Source: Bacteroides sp. (lineage in GTDB: Bacteria > Bacteroidota > Bacteroidia > Bacteroidales > Bacteroidaceae). Taken from it: a stretch of DNA of 45,116 nucleotides. The position numbers were made by a program, and so were the translations under genes. Shown piece by piece: positions 17,855-27,233 of this stretch. The number at the start of each line of letters is the position of its first letter. Position 1 is the first letter of the stretch. The stretch lies in NCBI GenBank assembly GCA_021203515.1, contig JAJQAY010000043.1, forward strand, positions 1-45,116, in the 5' to 3' direction. The notes beneath the pieces are model-generated. The model saw only the letters and a program-made list of their open reading frames with translations. It made no database searches and was not told the origin of the DNA.

Positions 17855-17931
17855 TATAAAGTATTCCAACGACGATTGAGGTTAATAAAAAATAATATGT
17901 AACGATTAGGGGCAAAACAATGATAAAATTG

Positions 17932-17939
17932 TATCTTTG
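17932..17939 (+). promoter_or_regulatory. Bacteroides -7 element of pheS
   Basis: TATCTTTG, a strong match to TAnnTTTG, 40 bp before the ATG at 17980. Confidence 0.6.
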
Positions 17940-17979
17940 CACCGCTTTATGCATTTGGAGAATTAATAATAACAACGAT

Positions 17980-19014
17980 ATGATAGCTAAAATCAACCAG
18001 CTTCTGCAAGAAGTGGAAGCACTGAAAGCCGCCAACGCGGAGGAACTGGAAGCACTGCGCATCAAATACCTCAGTAAGAAAGGTGCCATCAACGAACTGA
18101 TGGCGGACTTCCATAACGTAGCCGCCGACCAGAAGAAAGAAGTGGGTATGCGTCTGAACGAGCTCAAGAACAAGGCGCAGGAAAAAATTACAGCGTTGAA
18201 AGAACAGTTCGAAAGCCGGGACAACGGTTGCGACGACCTCGACCTGACCCGTTCAGCTTATCCCGTAAAGCTGGGTACACGCCACCCACTTACCATCGTA
18301 AAGAACGAAGTCATCGACATATTCGTCCGCATGGGCTTCAACATTGCCGACGGACCGGAAATTGAGGACGACTGGCATGTATTCTTTTCCATGAACTTTG
18401 CCGAAGACCATCCGGCACGCGACATGCAGGATACTTTCTTCATCGAAAGCAACCGGGAGAATGTGTCTCACAATATCGTTTTGCGTACACATACTTCCAG
18501 CGTACAGAGCCGCGTCATGGAAACGTCTCAGCCCCCCATCCGCGTGCTGTGTCCGGGACGTGTATATCGCAACGAAGCTATCAGCTATCGTGCACACGCT
18601 TTCTTCCATCAGGTAGAGGCCTTGTACGTAGACCGCAATGTATCGTTTACCGACTTGAAGCAGGCTTTATTACTCTTTGCTCAGGAAATGTTCGGCAACG
18701 ACACCAAGATACGTCTGCGCCCTTCTTACTTCCCATTTACGGAGCCAAGTGCCGAGATGGACATCAGTTGTAACATCTACGGAGGCAAGGGATGTCCTTT
18801 CTGCAAGGGTACGGGCTGGGTGGAAATCCTAGGTTGCGGTATGGTAGACCCGAACGTATTGGAGTTGAACGGCATCGACAGCAAAGTATATAGCGGATAC
18901 GCCCTGGGTATGGGTATAGAACGTATCGCCAACCTGAAATATCGCGTAAACGACTTGCGTCTCTTCTCTGAAAACGATACACGTTTCTTGAAAGAATTCG
19001 AAGCGGCTTACTAA
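17980..19014 (+). CDS. pheS: Phenylalanyl-tRNA synthetase alpha subunit
   Basis: The start at 17980 (MIAKINQLLQEVEAL) is chosen over an upstream ATG at 17920, since that would start before the -7 element at 17932. The 344-residue product has the N-terminal coiled-coil arm (residues 1-85) and the class II core: RTHTSSVQSRVM, VYRNEAISYRAHAFFHQVE (motif 2), EPSAEMDISC, and GMGIERIANLKYRVNDLR (motif 3). It pairs with PheT (not in this window) to charge tRNA-Phe. The 33-bp inverted repeat right after its stop may end transcription. Confidence 0.96.
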   Translation: MIAKINQLLQEVEALKAANAEELEALRIKYLSKKGAINELMADFHNVAADQKKEVGMRLNELKNKAQEKITALKEQFESRDNGCDDLDLTRSAYPVKLGTRHPLTIVKNEVIDIFVRMGFNIADGPEIEDDWHVFFSMNFAEDHPARDMQDTFFIESNRENVSHNIVLRTHTSSVQSRVMETSQPPIRVLCPGRVYRNEAISYRAHAFFHQVEALYVDRNVSFTDLKQALLLFAQEMFGNDTKIRLRPSYFPFTEPSAEMDISCNIYGGKGCPFCKGTGWVEILGCGMVDPNVLELNGIDSKVYSGYALGMGIERIANLKYRVNDLRLFSENDTRFLKEFEAAY

Positions 19015-19018
19015 ATAT

Positions 19019-19130
19019 TTCACCACAGAGGGCACAGAGTCTCACAGAGTTTTTTTGAACCACAGATTACACAGATTAGCACAGATTTAATCTATAGAAC
19101 TCTGTGAGACTCTGTGTCCTCTGTGGTGAA
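19019..19130. repeat. 33-bp inverted repeat between pheS and an MFS gene
   Basis: 19019-19051 and 19098-19130 are complementary except for one G-T pair. The arm contains CACAGAG repeated about three times at 9-10 bp spacing. The loop holds a related unit, CACAGATTA, also repeated three times (19060-19087). The left arm ends in seven Ts, so it could terminate pheS transcription. The right arm ends 15 bp before the next ATG. Confidence 0.85.
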
Positions 19131-19145
19131 TAAAAATTCAAAGTC

Positions 19146-20342
19146 ATGGCAAAAGACAAACTCGTTACTTCCAACTATTGCCTTATTCTGGCGGCGAACT
19201 TCCTCTTGTACTTTACCTTCTACCTCATACTGCCTATATTACCTTTCTATCTGACTGAAATATTCCATACCGGAAATGCGGCGGTGGGCATCATCTTATC
19301 ATGTTATACGATTGCTTCGCTCTGCATACGTCCCTTCTCAGGGTATTTGCTCGATACACTGGCACGCAAGCCACTCTACCTGATTGCTTACTTTATTTTC
19401 ATCACTATCTTTGCCGGGTATATCCTGGCGGGTATTCTGTCTATATTCGTCCTATTGAGAGTAGTTCACGGACTTGCTTTCGGAATGGTGACAGTGGCGG
19501 GCAATACGATTGTGATTGACATCACGCCCTCCTCGCGTCGTGGCGAAGCGGTGGGATACTACGGGCTGATGAATAATACAGCCATGAGCTTCAGCCCGAT
19601 GATAAGGCTTTTCATGCACGGAGCTTATTCTTTTGAAACTATCTTCGCCTGCTCACTGATTTCGGGCTGCATAGGTTTCGTGGCCGCCTGCCTCGTAAAG
19701 ACTCCACAAAAACAACCCGTGAAGCTGGAGCCTATTTCGCTCGACCGCTTCGTGTTGCTGAAAGGTATTCCTGCGGGAGTAGCCTTGCTCCTACTCTCCA
19801 TCCCCTACGGTATGACAAGCACTTACGTTGCCATGTACGCCAAAGAAATAGGAATTACCATCAATTCGGGATTGTTCTTCACGTTTATGGCGGTCGGCAT
19901 GGCCGTATCGCGCATGTTCTCGGGGAGGCAAGTGGATAAAGGACGCATTACGCAAGTCATCACGCTGGGGCTGTATCTGGTCTGTGCCTGCTTCTTTGTG
20001 CTGTCCGCTTGCGGCATCCTGATGAAGACGATGCCGGAACTGACCGATATTCTGTTCTTCATGGTCGCCTTGTTGTTAGGAGTCGGATTTGGCACCATGT
20101 TCCCCGCCTTCAACACGATGTTCGTAAACCTAGCGCCCAACAGTCAACGCGGAACCGCCACCTCCACTTACCTCACTTCGTGGGATGTAGGCATCGGCAT
20201 CGGACTGACAGCCGGCGGATACATCGCCCAGATTACCTCTTTCGATATGGCTTATTTCACCGGAGCCTGCCTCACGGTAGTCTCCATCTTCTATTTCAGA
20301 TTGAGAGTAGCCCCCCATTATCATAAAAACAAATTGCGATGA
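19146..20342 (+). CDS. MFS transporter, drug/metabolite efflux type
   Basis: 398 residues with about 12 membrane helices. MFS landmarks include FSGYLLDTLARKPLYL (loop 2-3), TPSSRRGEAVGYYGLMNN and the second-half equivalents MFSGRQVDKGRIT and NSQRGTATSTYLTSWDVGIGIGL. It resembles DHA1-type exporters; the substrate is not evident. The stop overlaps the start of nth by 4 bp, so the two are probably co-translated. The start 15 bp after an inverted repeat leaves little room for a leader of its own. Confidence 0.85.
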   Translation: MAKDKLVTSNYCLILAANFLLYFTFYLILPILPFYLTEIFHTGNAAVGIILSCYTIASLCIRPFSGYLLDTLARKPLYLIAYFIFITIFAGYILAGILSIFVLLRVVHGLAFGMVTVAGNTIVIDITPSSRRGEAVGYYGLMNNTAMSFSPMIRLFMHGAYSFETIFACSLISGCIGFVAACLVKTPQKQPVKLEPISLDRFVLLKGIPAGVALLLLSIPYGMTSTYVAMYAKEIGITINSGLFFTFMAVGMAVSRMFSGRQVDKGRITQVITLGLYLVCACFFVLSACGILMKTMPELTDILFFMVALLLGVGFGTMFPAFNTMFVNLAPNSQRGTATSTYLTSWDVGIGIGLTAGGYIAQITSFDMAYFTGACLTVVSIFYFRLRVAPHYHKNKLR

Positions 20343-21013
20343 GAAAGAAAGAACGTTATGAAAAAATACTGGCGTGGTTCAGAGAGAACCGCCCCGTAGC
20401 AGAAACCGAGTTGCATTATGAAAACCCGTTCGAACTGCTGATTGCAGTCATTCTCTCTGCCCAGTGCACAGACAAACGGGTGAATATGATTACGCCCGCC
20501 CTCTACCGGGACTTTCCCACTCCCGAAGCTCTTGCCGCCACCACACCGGAGATGGTTTACGAATATATCCGCAGCGTATCTTATCCCAACAATAAAGCCA
20601 AGCACCTCGTGGGAATGGCGAAAATGCTGGTGAAAGACTTTAACAGCGAGGTTCCCGGCACATTGGAGGAACTCATCAAGCTGCCAGGTGTGGGCCGCAA
20701 GACAGCCGATGTCATTCAGGCCGTTGTTTTCAACAAAGCCGCCATGGCCGTGGATACGCATGTATTCCGCGTCAGCCACCGACTGGGACTGGTTTCGGAC
20801 AAGTGCACCACCCCCTTCAGCGTAGAGAAGGAATTGGTAAAACATATTCCTGAGGCCGAGATACCCATTGCACACCACTGGCTCATACTGCACGGGCGTT
20901 ACATTTGCCAGGCACGTACCCCTCAATGTGATAACTGTGGTTTGCAATTGATGTGCAAATATTACTGCCAGAAGTATAAAGTTAGCAAAGAGACCGACGA
21001 AAACGAAGAATAA
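20339..21013 (+). CDS. nth: Endonuclease III
   Basis: 224 residues. The helix-hairpin-helix LPGVGRKTADVI carries the catalytic Lys, AVDTHVFRV the catalytic Asp, and the C-terminus has the 4Fe-4S motif C-x6-C-x2-C-x5-C starting at CQARTPQC. It removes oxidised pyrimidines from DNA and nicks abasic sites in base-excision repair. It overlaps the MFS gene by 4 bp. The pgk promoter lies in the 90-bp gap that follows. Confidence 0.96.
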   Translation: MRKKERYEKILAWFRENRPVAETELHYENPFELLIAVILSAQCTDKRVNMITPALYRDFPTPEALAATTPEMVYEYIRSVSYPNNKAKHLVGMAKMLVKDFNSEVPGTLEELIKLPGVGRKTADVIQAVVFNKAAMAVDTHVFRVSHRLGLVSDKCTTPFSVEKELVKHIPEAEIPIAHHWLILHGRYICQARTPQCDNCGLQLMCKYYCQKYKVSKETDENEE

Positions 21014-21048
21014 AGAGCAAATTCATATCCGGAAAAAGAAATAAATAC

Positions 21049-21056
21049 TAACTTTG
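21049..21056 (+). promoter_or_regulatory. Bacteroides -7 element of pgk
   Basis: TAACTTTG matches TAnnTTTG, 47 bp upstream of the pgk ATG. Confidence 0.6.
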
Positions 21057-21103
21057 CGCTCACAAAGAGAAATCAATAACACTTTTAAATAATATGGAAT
21101 ATT

Positions 21104-22360
21104 ATGACAATTGACCAATTTAACTTTGCCGGAAAAAAGGTATTCGTTCGTGTGGACTTCAATGTGCCCCTCGACGAAAACTTCAACATCACAGATGACA
21201 ACCGTATGCGTGCCGCGCTTCCTACACTGAAGAAGATTTTGGCTGACGGTGGTAGTGTAATTATCGGTTCTCACCTCGGCCGTCCGAAAGGCCCGGCTGA
21301 CAAGTTCTCTTTGAAACACATCCTGAAACATTTGTCAGACTTGCTGGGTGTTGAGGTACAATTCGCTAACGACTGCATGGGCGAAGAAGCTGCAGTAAAA
21401 GCTGCTGCTCTGCAACCGGGTGAAGTGTTGTTGCTCGAAAACCTTCGTTTCTATGCTGAAGAAGAAGGCAAACCCCGTGGTTTGGCCGAAGATGCAACAG
21501 ACGAAGAAAAGGCTGCTGCCAAGAAAGCTGTGAAAGAAAGCCAGAAGGAATTTACCAAGAAATTGGCTTCATACGCTGACTGCTACGTGAACGACGCATT
21601 CGGTACTGCTCACCGCGCACACGCTTCTACGGCACTGATTGCTAAATATTTCGACAAAGACCACAAGATGTTCGGTTACCTCATGGAGAAAGAAGTGAAA
21701 GCCGTAGACAAAGTGCTGAACGACATCAAACGTCCGTTCACTGCCATCATGGGTGGTTCTAAGGTTTCTTCCAAGATTGAAATCATCGAAAACCTGCTGA
21801 GCAAGGTTGATAGCCTGATTATCGCCGGCGGTATGACTTATACTTTCACCAAAGCTATGGGTGGCAAGATTGGTATCTCCATCTGCGAAGACGACAAGCT
21901 GGACTTGGCTCTCGACCTGGTGAAGAAGGCAAAAGAAAAAGGGGTAAACCTGGTACTGACCGTAGATGCCAAGATTGCCGACTCTTTCTCTAACGATGCC
22001 AACACGAAGTTCTGCCCGGTAGACGAAATACCTGACGGATGGGAAGGTCTGGACATCGGTCCTAAGACTGAAGAAATCTTCGCTGACGTCATCAAGAAGT
22101 CTAAGACTATCTTGTGGAACGGTCCGACGGGAGTATTCGAATTCGATAACTTCACTCACGGTTCACGTGCAGTAGGCAAAGCTATCGTAGAAGCTACCAA
22201 GAACGGCGCTTTCTCACTCGTAGGCGGTGGCGACTCTGTTGCTTGCGTCAACAAGTTCGGCCTGGCAAGCGGTGTTTCTTACGTATCTACCGGTGGTGGT
22301 GCATTGCTCGAAGCGATCGAAGGAAAAATTCTTCCGGGTATCGCTGCTATCAACGAATAA
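21104..22360 (+). CDS. pgk: Phosphoglycerate kinase
   Basis: 418 residues, normal length. [11 protein letters not shown] (substrate loop), [44 protein letters not shown] and [14 protein letters not shown] (ATP site) are all in place. It converts 1,3-bisphosphoglycerate and ADP to 3-phosphoglycerate and ATP in glycolysis. Codon use is biased in the manner of a highly expressed gene. It is a single-gene unit with its own promoter and a clear terminator. Confidence 0.98.
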   Translation: MTIDQFNFAGKKVFVRVDFNVPLDENFNITDDNRMRAALPTLKKILADGGSVIIGSHLGRPKGPADKFSLKHILKHLSDLLGVEVQFANDCMGEEAAVKAAALQPGEVLLLENLRFYAEEEGKPRGLAEDATDEEKAAAKKAVKESQKEFTKKLASYADCYVNDAFGTAHRAHASTALIAKYFDKDHKMFGYLMEKEVKAVDKVLNDIKRPFTAIMGGSKVSSKIEIIENLLSKVDSLIIAGGMTYTFTKAMGGKIGISICEDDKLDLALDLVKKAKEKGVNLVLTVDAKIADSFSNDANTKFCPVDEIPDGWEGLDIGPKTEEIFADVIKKSKTILWNGPTGVFEFDNFTHGSRAVGKAIVEATKNGAFSLVGGGDSVACVNKFGLASGVSYVSTGGGALLEAIEGKILPGIAAINE

Positions 22361-22380
22361 GAAGAATTTAAATTATACAG

Positions 22381-22413
22381 AAGGTAGCTCTTTGAAAAAA
22401 GAGCTACCTTTTT
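22381..22413 (+). terminator. Intrinsic terminator of pgk
   Basis: AAGGTAGCTCTTT pairs with AAAGAGCTACCTT around a 4-nt loop and runs into Ts, 20 bp after the pgk stop. Confidence 0.9.
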
Positions 22414-22432
22414 ACTGTTTATTTCCTGACAA

Positions 22433-23458
22433 ATGAAACGAATTCTACTATCTTGTATTCTAATACTTGCAACTTATGCCCTGAAAGCACAAGACGCCTG
22501 CCTGAATGACGTCGTAAACACACTCAAAGACCGTATCAGCCTCGCCGGCTATGCACAAGTGGGATATACCTATGATGATGCCGGTGAAAAAGCCAGTAAT
22601 ACCTTCGACATCAAGCGGGTAATATTAATGGTAAACGGCAAAATAACCGATAAATGGTCGTGCAGTTTCATGTACAGCTTCGCCAATACCGGAAAGATAC
22701 TGGAAGTTTATACGGAATACAAATTCCTGCCTCAACTCACCGCCCGCTTCGGACAGTTCAAGACCATGTACACCATTGAAAATCCGATGTCTTCCTGCTT
22801 CGTGGAGCTGATAAACTGCTACTCCCAATCGGTGAACTATCTGGCAGGTATCAATGGCAGCGACCCGCTATATGGTTCGAGCAGCGGTCGTGACATGGGA
22901 TTGCTGATTTACGGCGACCTCTTCGGAAAGCTCGTGAATTATAACCTTGCCGTGATGAACGGGCAGGGCATCAACCTGAAAGACAAAAACAATCAAAAGG
23001 ATATAGTAGGTGGCCTGATGGTTCATCCGCTGGAATGGCTGTCGGTGGGCGGTTCGTTCATCAAGGGTAAAGGATGTGCGGTGTCTGCTTCCACTATCAA
23101 TCCGGATATTGCCGTGGGCGAAAGTTACACACGCAATCGCTGGTCGGTAGGCGCCACTATCCAGACGAAGCCGGTCAGCCTACGCACGGAGTATCTCGGC
23201 GGCAAGGACGGACGGGTGAAGAGCGACGGATATTATGCCACAGCATCGGTGCACGTATCCCCCAAACTCGACCTCATAGCGTCTTACGACTACCTCAATA
23301 AGGATAAAGCGGTTGCCGACAAACAAAGCAATTACGTGGCAGGTGTGCAATACTGGTTCTATCCCAAATGCCGCGTGCAGGCGCAATATACTTATTGCGA
23401 TCCGCACAAAGGGGAAAGCTCTAATTTGTTGCAGGCGCAGTTGCAGGTACGTTTCTAA
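22433..23458 (+). CDS. Outer-membrane porin, phosphate-selective porin O/P type
   Basis: 341 residues with a signal peptide (MKRILLSCILILATYALKAQ). The rest is alternating beta strands with aromatic belts and a C-terminal Phe (LQAQLQVRF), as expected for a beta barrel. FGQFKTMYTIENPMSS and GRDMGLLIYGDLFG resemble the OprO/OprP family, in which the equivalent segment follows a strand that faces the pore. The ligand is unknown; phosphate is only the family name. It starts 19 bp after the pgk terminator. Confidence 0.78.
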   Translation: MKRILLSCILILATYALKAQDACLNDVVNTLKDRISLAGYAQVGYTYDDAGEKASNTFDIKRVILMVNGKITDKWSCSFMYSFANTGKILEVYTEYKFLPQLTARFGQFKTMYTIENPMSSCFVELINCYSQSVNYLAGINGSDPLYGSSSGRDMGLLIYGDLFGKLVNYNLAVMNGQGINLKDKNNQKDIVGGLMVHPLEWLSVGGSFIKGKGCAVSASTINPDIAVGESYTRNRWSVGATIQTKPVSLRTEYLGGKDGRVKSDGYYATASVHVSPKLDLIASYDYLNKDKAVADKQSNYVAGVQYWFYPKCRVQAQYTYCDPHKGESSNLLQAQLQVRF

Positions 23459-23561
23459 AGAGCATTGACAAGAAACGCCATTAGTATTTACTAAATGTGA
23501 CGAACTTTTTGGCATTCTTTTTGTACATTTGTAGAGTATATCACCTAAAGATTACAAATTT

Positions 23562-25760
23562 ATGAATGAGCAAGCCATACAAGAACAATATCAACATATC
23601 GTCAGCCTACTGGAACAGAAACGCCTGAAAGAAGCGCAATTGCAACTGGAAGCATTCCTATGGAATTGCAGCGACTGGTTGCTCCGCAACCGCCTGGAAC
23701 AAGCCAAAGTTTCCTATCAATATATGTTGCAGTACATGCGCCAGGGAGTAAACGATCCGGAACGGCAGAAACTCTATCGCCAGCTTCTGACCGAAACGTG
23801 GGAGGTTGCCGACCAGGCACGTATCTGTCTGCTCGATGAAGTATCCAGCCATTACTACTACTCCTTGCACAAGAACAAGAAGAACATGGCGCAAGGATAT
23901 ACCATGCTCGATTGGCTGAAGGTGTTGGAGTCATTCCCCGACGACCTGGCAGTCAGCCAACTGATGCCCAACCCTGCAAAGGCGACAGACCTCGCCTTGC
24001 AGCGGCACGAACAAACCAATCAATATCTGTTCCTCACCACATGGGGAAACAGTGAATGGACAGCAGAAGACGAGCAGCAGGCCAAAGCCTTTCTGGACTC
24101 CGAATTGCTGCCAGCCAACGACTTATGTTTGCTGGTCGGTGCTGTCCTACTCAGCCTGCAGGAGTGTTTCGATCCCCGTAAGTTTTCATGGCTACTGGAT
24201 GCAACGACACATGCCGAAATACAAGTCAACCAACGGGCCTTGGTAGCAATTGCCTTTACGCTGCACACACATCCCAACCGCCTGTCACTCTACCCCGAAC
24301 TGGAAGCACGCCTCTCGCTGTTCAATGAAGATTGCAGCTTCGGCAAGCAGTTGAACCGTATTTATATCCAGTTGCTACGCAGCCAAGAGACGGAGAAGAT
24401 AGACAAGAAGATGCGCGAAGAAATCATTCCGGAGATGATGAAGAATGTGGGCATCATGCGCAACATGAAGTACGGCTTCGAAGATAATGCCGAAGAAACA
24501 GACCGCAACCCGGACTGGGAGAAGGCTATCGAAGAGTCCGGCCTGGGCGACAAGATACGCGAAATGAACGAGTTGCAACTGGAAGGGTCTGATGTATATA
24601 TGAGTACCTTTGCGCAACTCAAAAGCTATCCGTTCTTCCAGAACCCGCACAACTGGTTCTATCCGTTCGACATGCACCATTCCAGTATTGTACGGGAGTT
24701 CGGCATGTCTCCAACCGGAGACAACGCTATCCTTTCCCTGATACTGCAATCGGGGTTCTTCTGCAACAGCGATAAATACTCGCTTTGCTTCACGATGGCA
24801 CACATCCCGCAAGCACAGCGCAGCATGATGTTGAGCCAGATGACTTTGCAGGACTTGAACGAACTGATGGACGAAAGCAAATCATCCAGCCTGCGGCAAT
24901 ACGCCCAACGCCCGGATGTTGTCAGCAACCAATATATTCATGACCTATACCGTTTCTTCAAGCTGAGCCAACGCCGCCACGAGTTCCGCGACATCTTCAA
25001 GGAAGAAATCGCCCTGCATCGCATCCCGGCATTGAAGGACATCTTGTGCAAACCGGAGTTACTGGTTGCCGTAGCCGATTTTCATTTCCACAAAGAGCAT
25101 CCGGCAGAGGCGCTGGAGATGTATACGGAAGTGATAGACATGAATTATGGTGATGCCGACATCTTCCAAAAGGCAGGTTATTGCCTGCAAAAGGAAAAAC
25201 GGTATAAAGAAGCCATCAGTGCCTATAAGAAAGCAGATATCCTGAAGCCCGACCATGTATGGACAATCCGCCACCTGGCCACTTGCTACCGTCAGTTACA
25301 CGATGCTACGTCTGCATTGGAATATTACAAGAAAGCAGAAACGATACAACCCGAGAACCGCAACGTGCTGTTCCTCATCGGTAGTTGTCTGGCCGAGTCG
25401 GAACGCTATAAAGAAGCACTTCAATACTTCTTCAAACTGGATTTGATGGAGAATGATTGCATCAAGGCCTGGCGTGCCATTGGCTGGTGTTCGTTTGTCA
25501 GCGGGAAGTATGAGCAGGCCATGAAGTATTACGATAAAGTGCTCGCGCTGAAACCGATTGCCACGGATTATCTCAATGCCGGACACGTGACATGGCGACT
25601 TGGGAATACGGAAAAAACTATCGAACTGTATGGTAAAGCATCCGCAGAGAGCAGTAGCCTGGAGACATTCCTGGATATGTTCGACAAAGATAAGGAAACG
25701 CTTGTCAGACAAGGAATTGACGAGAGGGATATTCCGTTGATAAAAGACTTGATAAATTGA
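23562..25760 (+). CDS. Large cytosolic TPR protein
   Basis: 732 residues with no signal peptide or membrane segment. The first 480 residues are helical and match no family I can name. Residues about 500-700 are TPR repeats: AEALEMYTEVIDMNYGDADIFQKAGYC, YKEAISAYKKADILKPDHVWTIRHLATCY, SALEYYKKAETIQPENRNVLFLIGSC and EQAMKYYDKVLALKPIATDYLNAGHV. TPRs mediate protein-protein contacts, so this is a scaffold or adaptor whose partner is unknown. TACATTTG at 23524-23531 is a possible -7 element. Its last codons lie inside the terminator shared with maf. Confidence 0.8.
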   Translation: MNEQAIQEQYQHIVSLLEQKRLKEAQLQLEAFLWNCSDWLLRNRLEQAKVSYQYMLQYMRQGVNDPERQKLYRQLLTETWEVADQARICLLDEVSSHYYYSLHKNKKNMAQGYTMLDWLKVLESFPDDLAVSQLMPNPAKATDLALQRHEQTNQYLFLTTWGNSEWTAEDEQQAKAFLDSELLPANDLCLLVGAVLLSLQECFDPRKFSWLLDATTHAEIQVNQRALVAIAFTLHTHPNRLSLYPELEARLSLFNEDCSFGKQLNRIYIQLLRSQETEKIDKKMREEIIPEMMKNVGIMRNMKYGFEDNAEETDRNPDWEKAIEESGLGDKIREMNELQLEGSDVYMSTFAQLKSYPFFQNPHNWFYPFDMHHSSIVREFGMSPTGDNAILSLILQSGFFCNSDKYSLCFTMAHIPQAQRSMMLSQMTLQDLNELMDESKSSSLRQYAQRPDVVSNQYIHDLYRFFKLSQRRHEFRDIFKEEIALHRIPALKDILCKPELLVAVADFHFHKEHPAEALEMYTEVIDMNYGDADIFQKAGYCLQKEKRYKEAISAYKKADILKPDHVWTIRHLATCYRQLHDATSALEYYKKAETIQPENRNVLFLIGSCLAESERYKEALQYFFKLDLMENDCIKAWRAIGWCSFVSGKYEQAMKYYDKVLALKPIATDYLNAGHVTWRLGNTEKTIELYGKASAESSSLETFLDMFDKDKETLVRQGIDERDIPLIKDLIN

Positions 25761-25784
25761 GAATTTACATTCTCAATTTATCAA
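25749..25784. terminator. Two-way terminator shared by the TPR gene and maf
   Basis: A 16-bp perfect inverted repeat with a 4-nt loop holds the stop codons of both convergent genes, one per arm. Because of the symmetry both proteins end in Leu-Ile-Asn. The arms are AT-rich and give short T runs on either strand. Confidence 0.85.
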
Positions 25785-26360
25785 TTTACTAAGTTCTTTG
25801 TAAAGCCGTTGCACCGGCAGTCCCATGATGTTGTAATAGCTTCCGGAGATATTTTCCACACCGATAAAGCCAATCCATTCTTGCACACCATAAGCACCTG
25901 CCTTGTCCATTGGCTGGAAGGTGTCGACATAATAGGTGATTTCTTCTTCTGTCAGTTGGGCAAAGCGCACTTCCGTCTGAGCGGTGAAGCTATGTTGCCA
26001 TCCTGTCGTGGTAATGCAGACACCGGTAAACACTTCATGGGTACGGCCGGACATTTCCCGCAACATCCGCAGGGCGTCTTCCCCATCCTTCGGCTTCCCC
26101 AGCACTTTGCCATCGAGCCAGACAATGGTGTCCGCAGTAATCATCAATTCACCCGGTTGTAGCATATTCTGATAGGCATCAGCCTTTTCTTTAGCGATAT
26201 AGAGAGGAATGTCCGCGCCCTGCAAGGTTTCGGGATAAGACTCATCCACATCGGGCAAGGTACGCACTTCATAGTCTACGCCCAGTCCTGCCAACAACTC
26301 TTTCCGACGGGGAGAGTTGCTGGCAAGAATTACTTTGTATTTCTTTAGATTATCTAGCAT
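25773..26360 (-). CDS. maf: Maf-like nucleoside triphosphate pyrophosphatase
   Basis: 195 residues. The N-terminal SNSPRRKELLAGLG and the central ITADTIVWLDGKVLGKP are the Maf signature segments with the catalytic Asp; KAGAYGVQEW and ISGSYYNIMGLP complete the family pattern. Maf/YhdE-type enzymes hydrolyse dTTP, UTP and modified nucleotides to monophosphates and are linked to division control. kdsC lies upstream, and a 30-bp inverted repeat lies in the 202-bp gap between them. Confidence 0.93.
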   Translation of the reverse strand: MLDNLKKYKVILASNSPRRKELLAGLGVDYEVRTLPDVDESYPETLQGADIPLYIAKEKADAYQNMLQPGELMITADTIVWLDGKVLGKPKDGEDALRMLREMSGRTHEVFTGVCITTTGWQHSFTAQTEVRFAQLTEEEITYYVDTFQPMDKAGAYGVQEWIGFIGVENISGSYYNIMGLPVQRLYKELSKLIN

Positions 26361-26420
26361 ATCTATTAGTATTATAATAATTTATTTAAGAGCAGTTATT
26401 ATATAACTATATAATCAAAG

Positions 26421-26520
26421 TATCTGTCATTCAGAGCGTAGCGAAGAATCTACTCTCTTTAATACGGCGCAGCTATGTACTTAGAGAAGAGATTCTTCGC
26501 TACGCTCTGAATGACAGATA
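26421..26520. repeat. 30-bp perfect inverted repeat between maf and kdsC
   Basis: 26421-26450 is exactly complementary to 26491-26520 around a 40-nt loop. The arm contains GTCATTCAGAGCGTAGCGAA. I recall similar arm sequences recurring in intergenic DNA of Bacteroidota, but cannot check that here. It could work as a transcript-stabilising or terminating hairpin. Confidence 0.85.
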
Positions 26521-26562
26521 GATTAGCATATATAAAACGATACGGTACGGGTTGCAAAAGCT

Positions 26563-27093
26563 TTACCAACCAAATGCTTTCTCGTCCGCCATCCAAAGCC
26601 CCTTTACTTTCAGAAACTGCTCCACGATGTCACGCCCGCAACCGTATCCACCGTCTGCATGAGAGATATATCGGGCAACGGATTTAACCTCGGGGGCGGC
26701 ATCCCGGGGGCAACAAGGAAGCCCGCAGGTAGTCATCACCTCGATGTCGGGAATATCATCACCCACATACAGAATTTCCTCATCCTGCAAACCATAGCGG
26801 TCGCGGAAATCCCGGTAATCGTGTATCTTGACGGAAGAGCCCATATAGATATTCTCGGCAGCCAATCCTAAAGCGAGGAAATGCTTGCGGACAGCTTCCG
26901 TGCGGCCTCCCGTAATGATGGCCAGCGGTATTCCCTGTTTGGCAGCCAGATGCAACGCATAGCCGTCCTTGATGTTTACGGTACGCATCGGCTCGCCTTC
27001 CGTACTCATCGGAATTACATTGGAGCTTAACACTCCGTCTACGTCGAAAGCAAGCGCTTTTATTTTATTCAGGTCGTAATTGATTGTACTCAT
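26563..27093 (-). CDS. kdsC: 3-deoxy-D-manno-octulosonate 8-phosphate phosphatase
   Basis: 176 residues of the HAD superfamily, short and capless like Kds[14 protein letters not shown] is motif I with the nucleophile and acid/base Asp; IITGG is motif [14 protein letters not shown] is motif [13 protein letters not shown] is characteristic of KdsC. It makes Kdo for lipopolysaccharide in the cytosol. The 100-bp gap upstream of its start holds most of a 22-bp-period repeat array. Confidence 0.92.
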   Translation of the reverse strand: MSTINYDLNKIKALAFDVDGVLSSNVIPMSTEGEPMRTVNIKDGYALHLAAKQGIPLAIITGGRTEAVRKHFLALGLAAENIYMGSSVKIHDYRDFRDRYGLQDEEILYVGDDIPDIEVMTTCGLPCCPRDAAPEVKSVARYISHADGGYGCGRDIVEQFLKVKGLWMADEKAFGW

Positions 27094-27123
27094 ATTTTAG
27101 ATTGTTAGGATGGTCGTTAAAAA

Positions 27124-27233
27124 CGCATCGTTTATCGAGCAAAAACACATCATCTGTTTATCCCAAACGCATCATCTATTTACCCTAAACACATCATCCG
27201 TTTGGGGCCAACGCATCATCCGTTTTTATCCGA
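27124..27233. repeat. Five-unit tandem array with exact 22-bp period
   Basis: The motif C(G/A)CATCATC(T/C)GTTT begins at 27124, 27146, 27168, 27190 and 27212, each 22 bp apart (the first unit is degenerate). The array fills the kdsC/DUF2520 gap and includes the last codons and the stop of the DUF2520 gene at 27194. The interval between motifs varies in sequence but not in length. Confidence 0.85.

Noticed and set aside
27124..27233. Short CRISPR-like array (regular repeat, constant spacing)
   Set aside because: Repeat motifs are only about 12-14 bp and degenerate, intervals are about 8-10 bp and partly repetitive, there are no cas genes, and the array overlaps a coding end.
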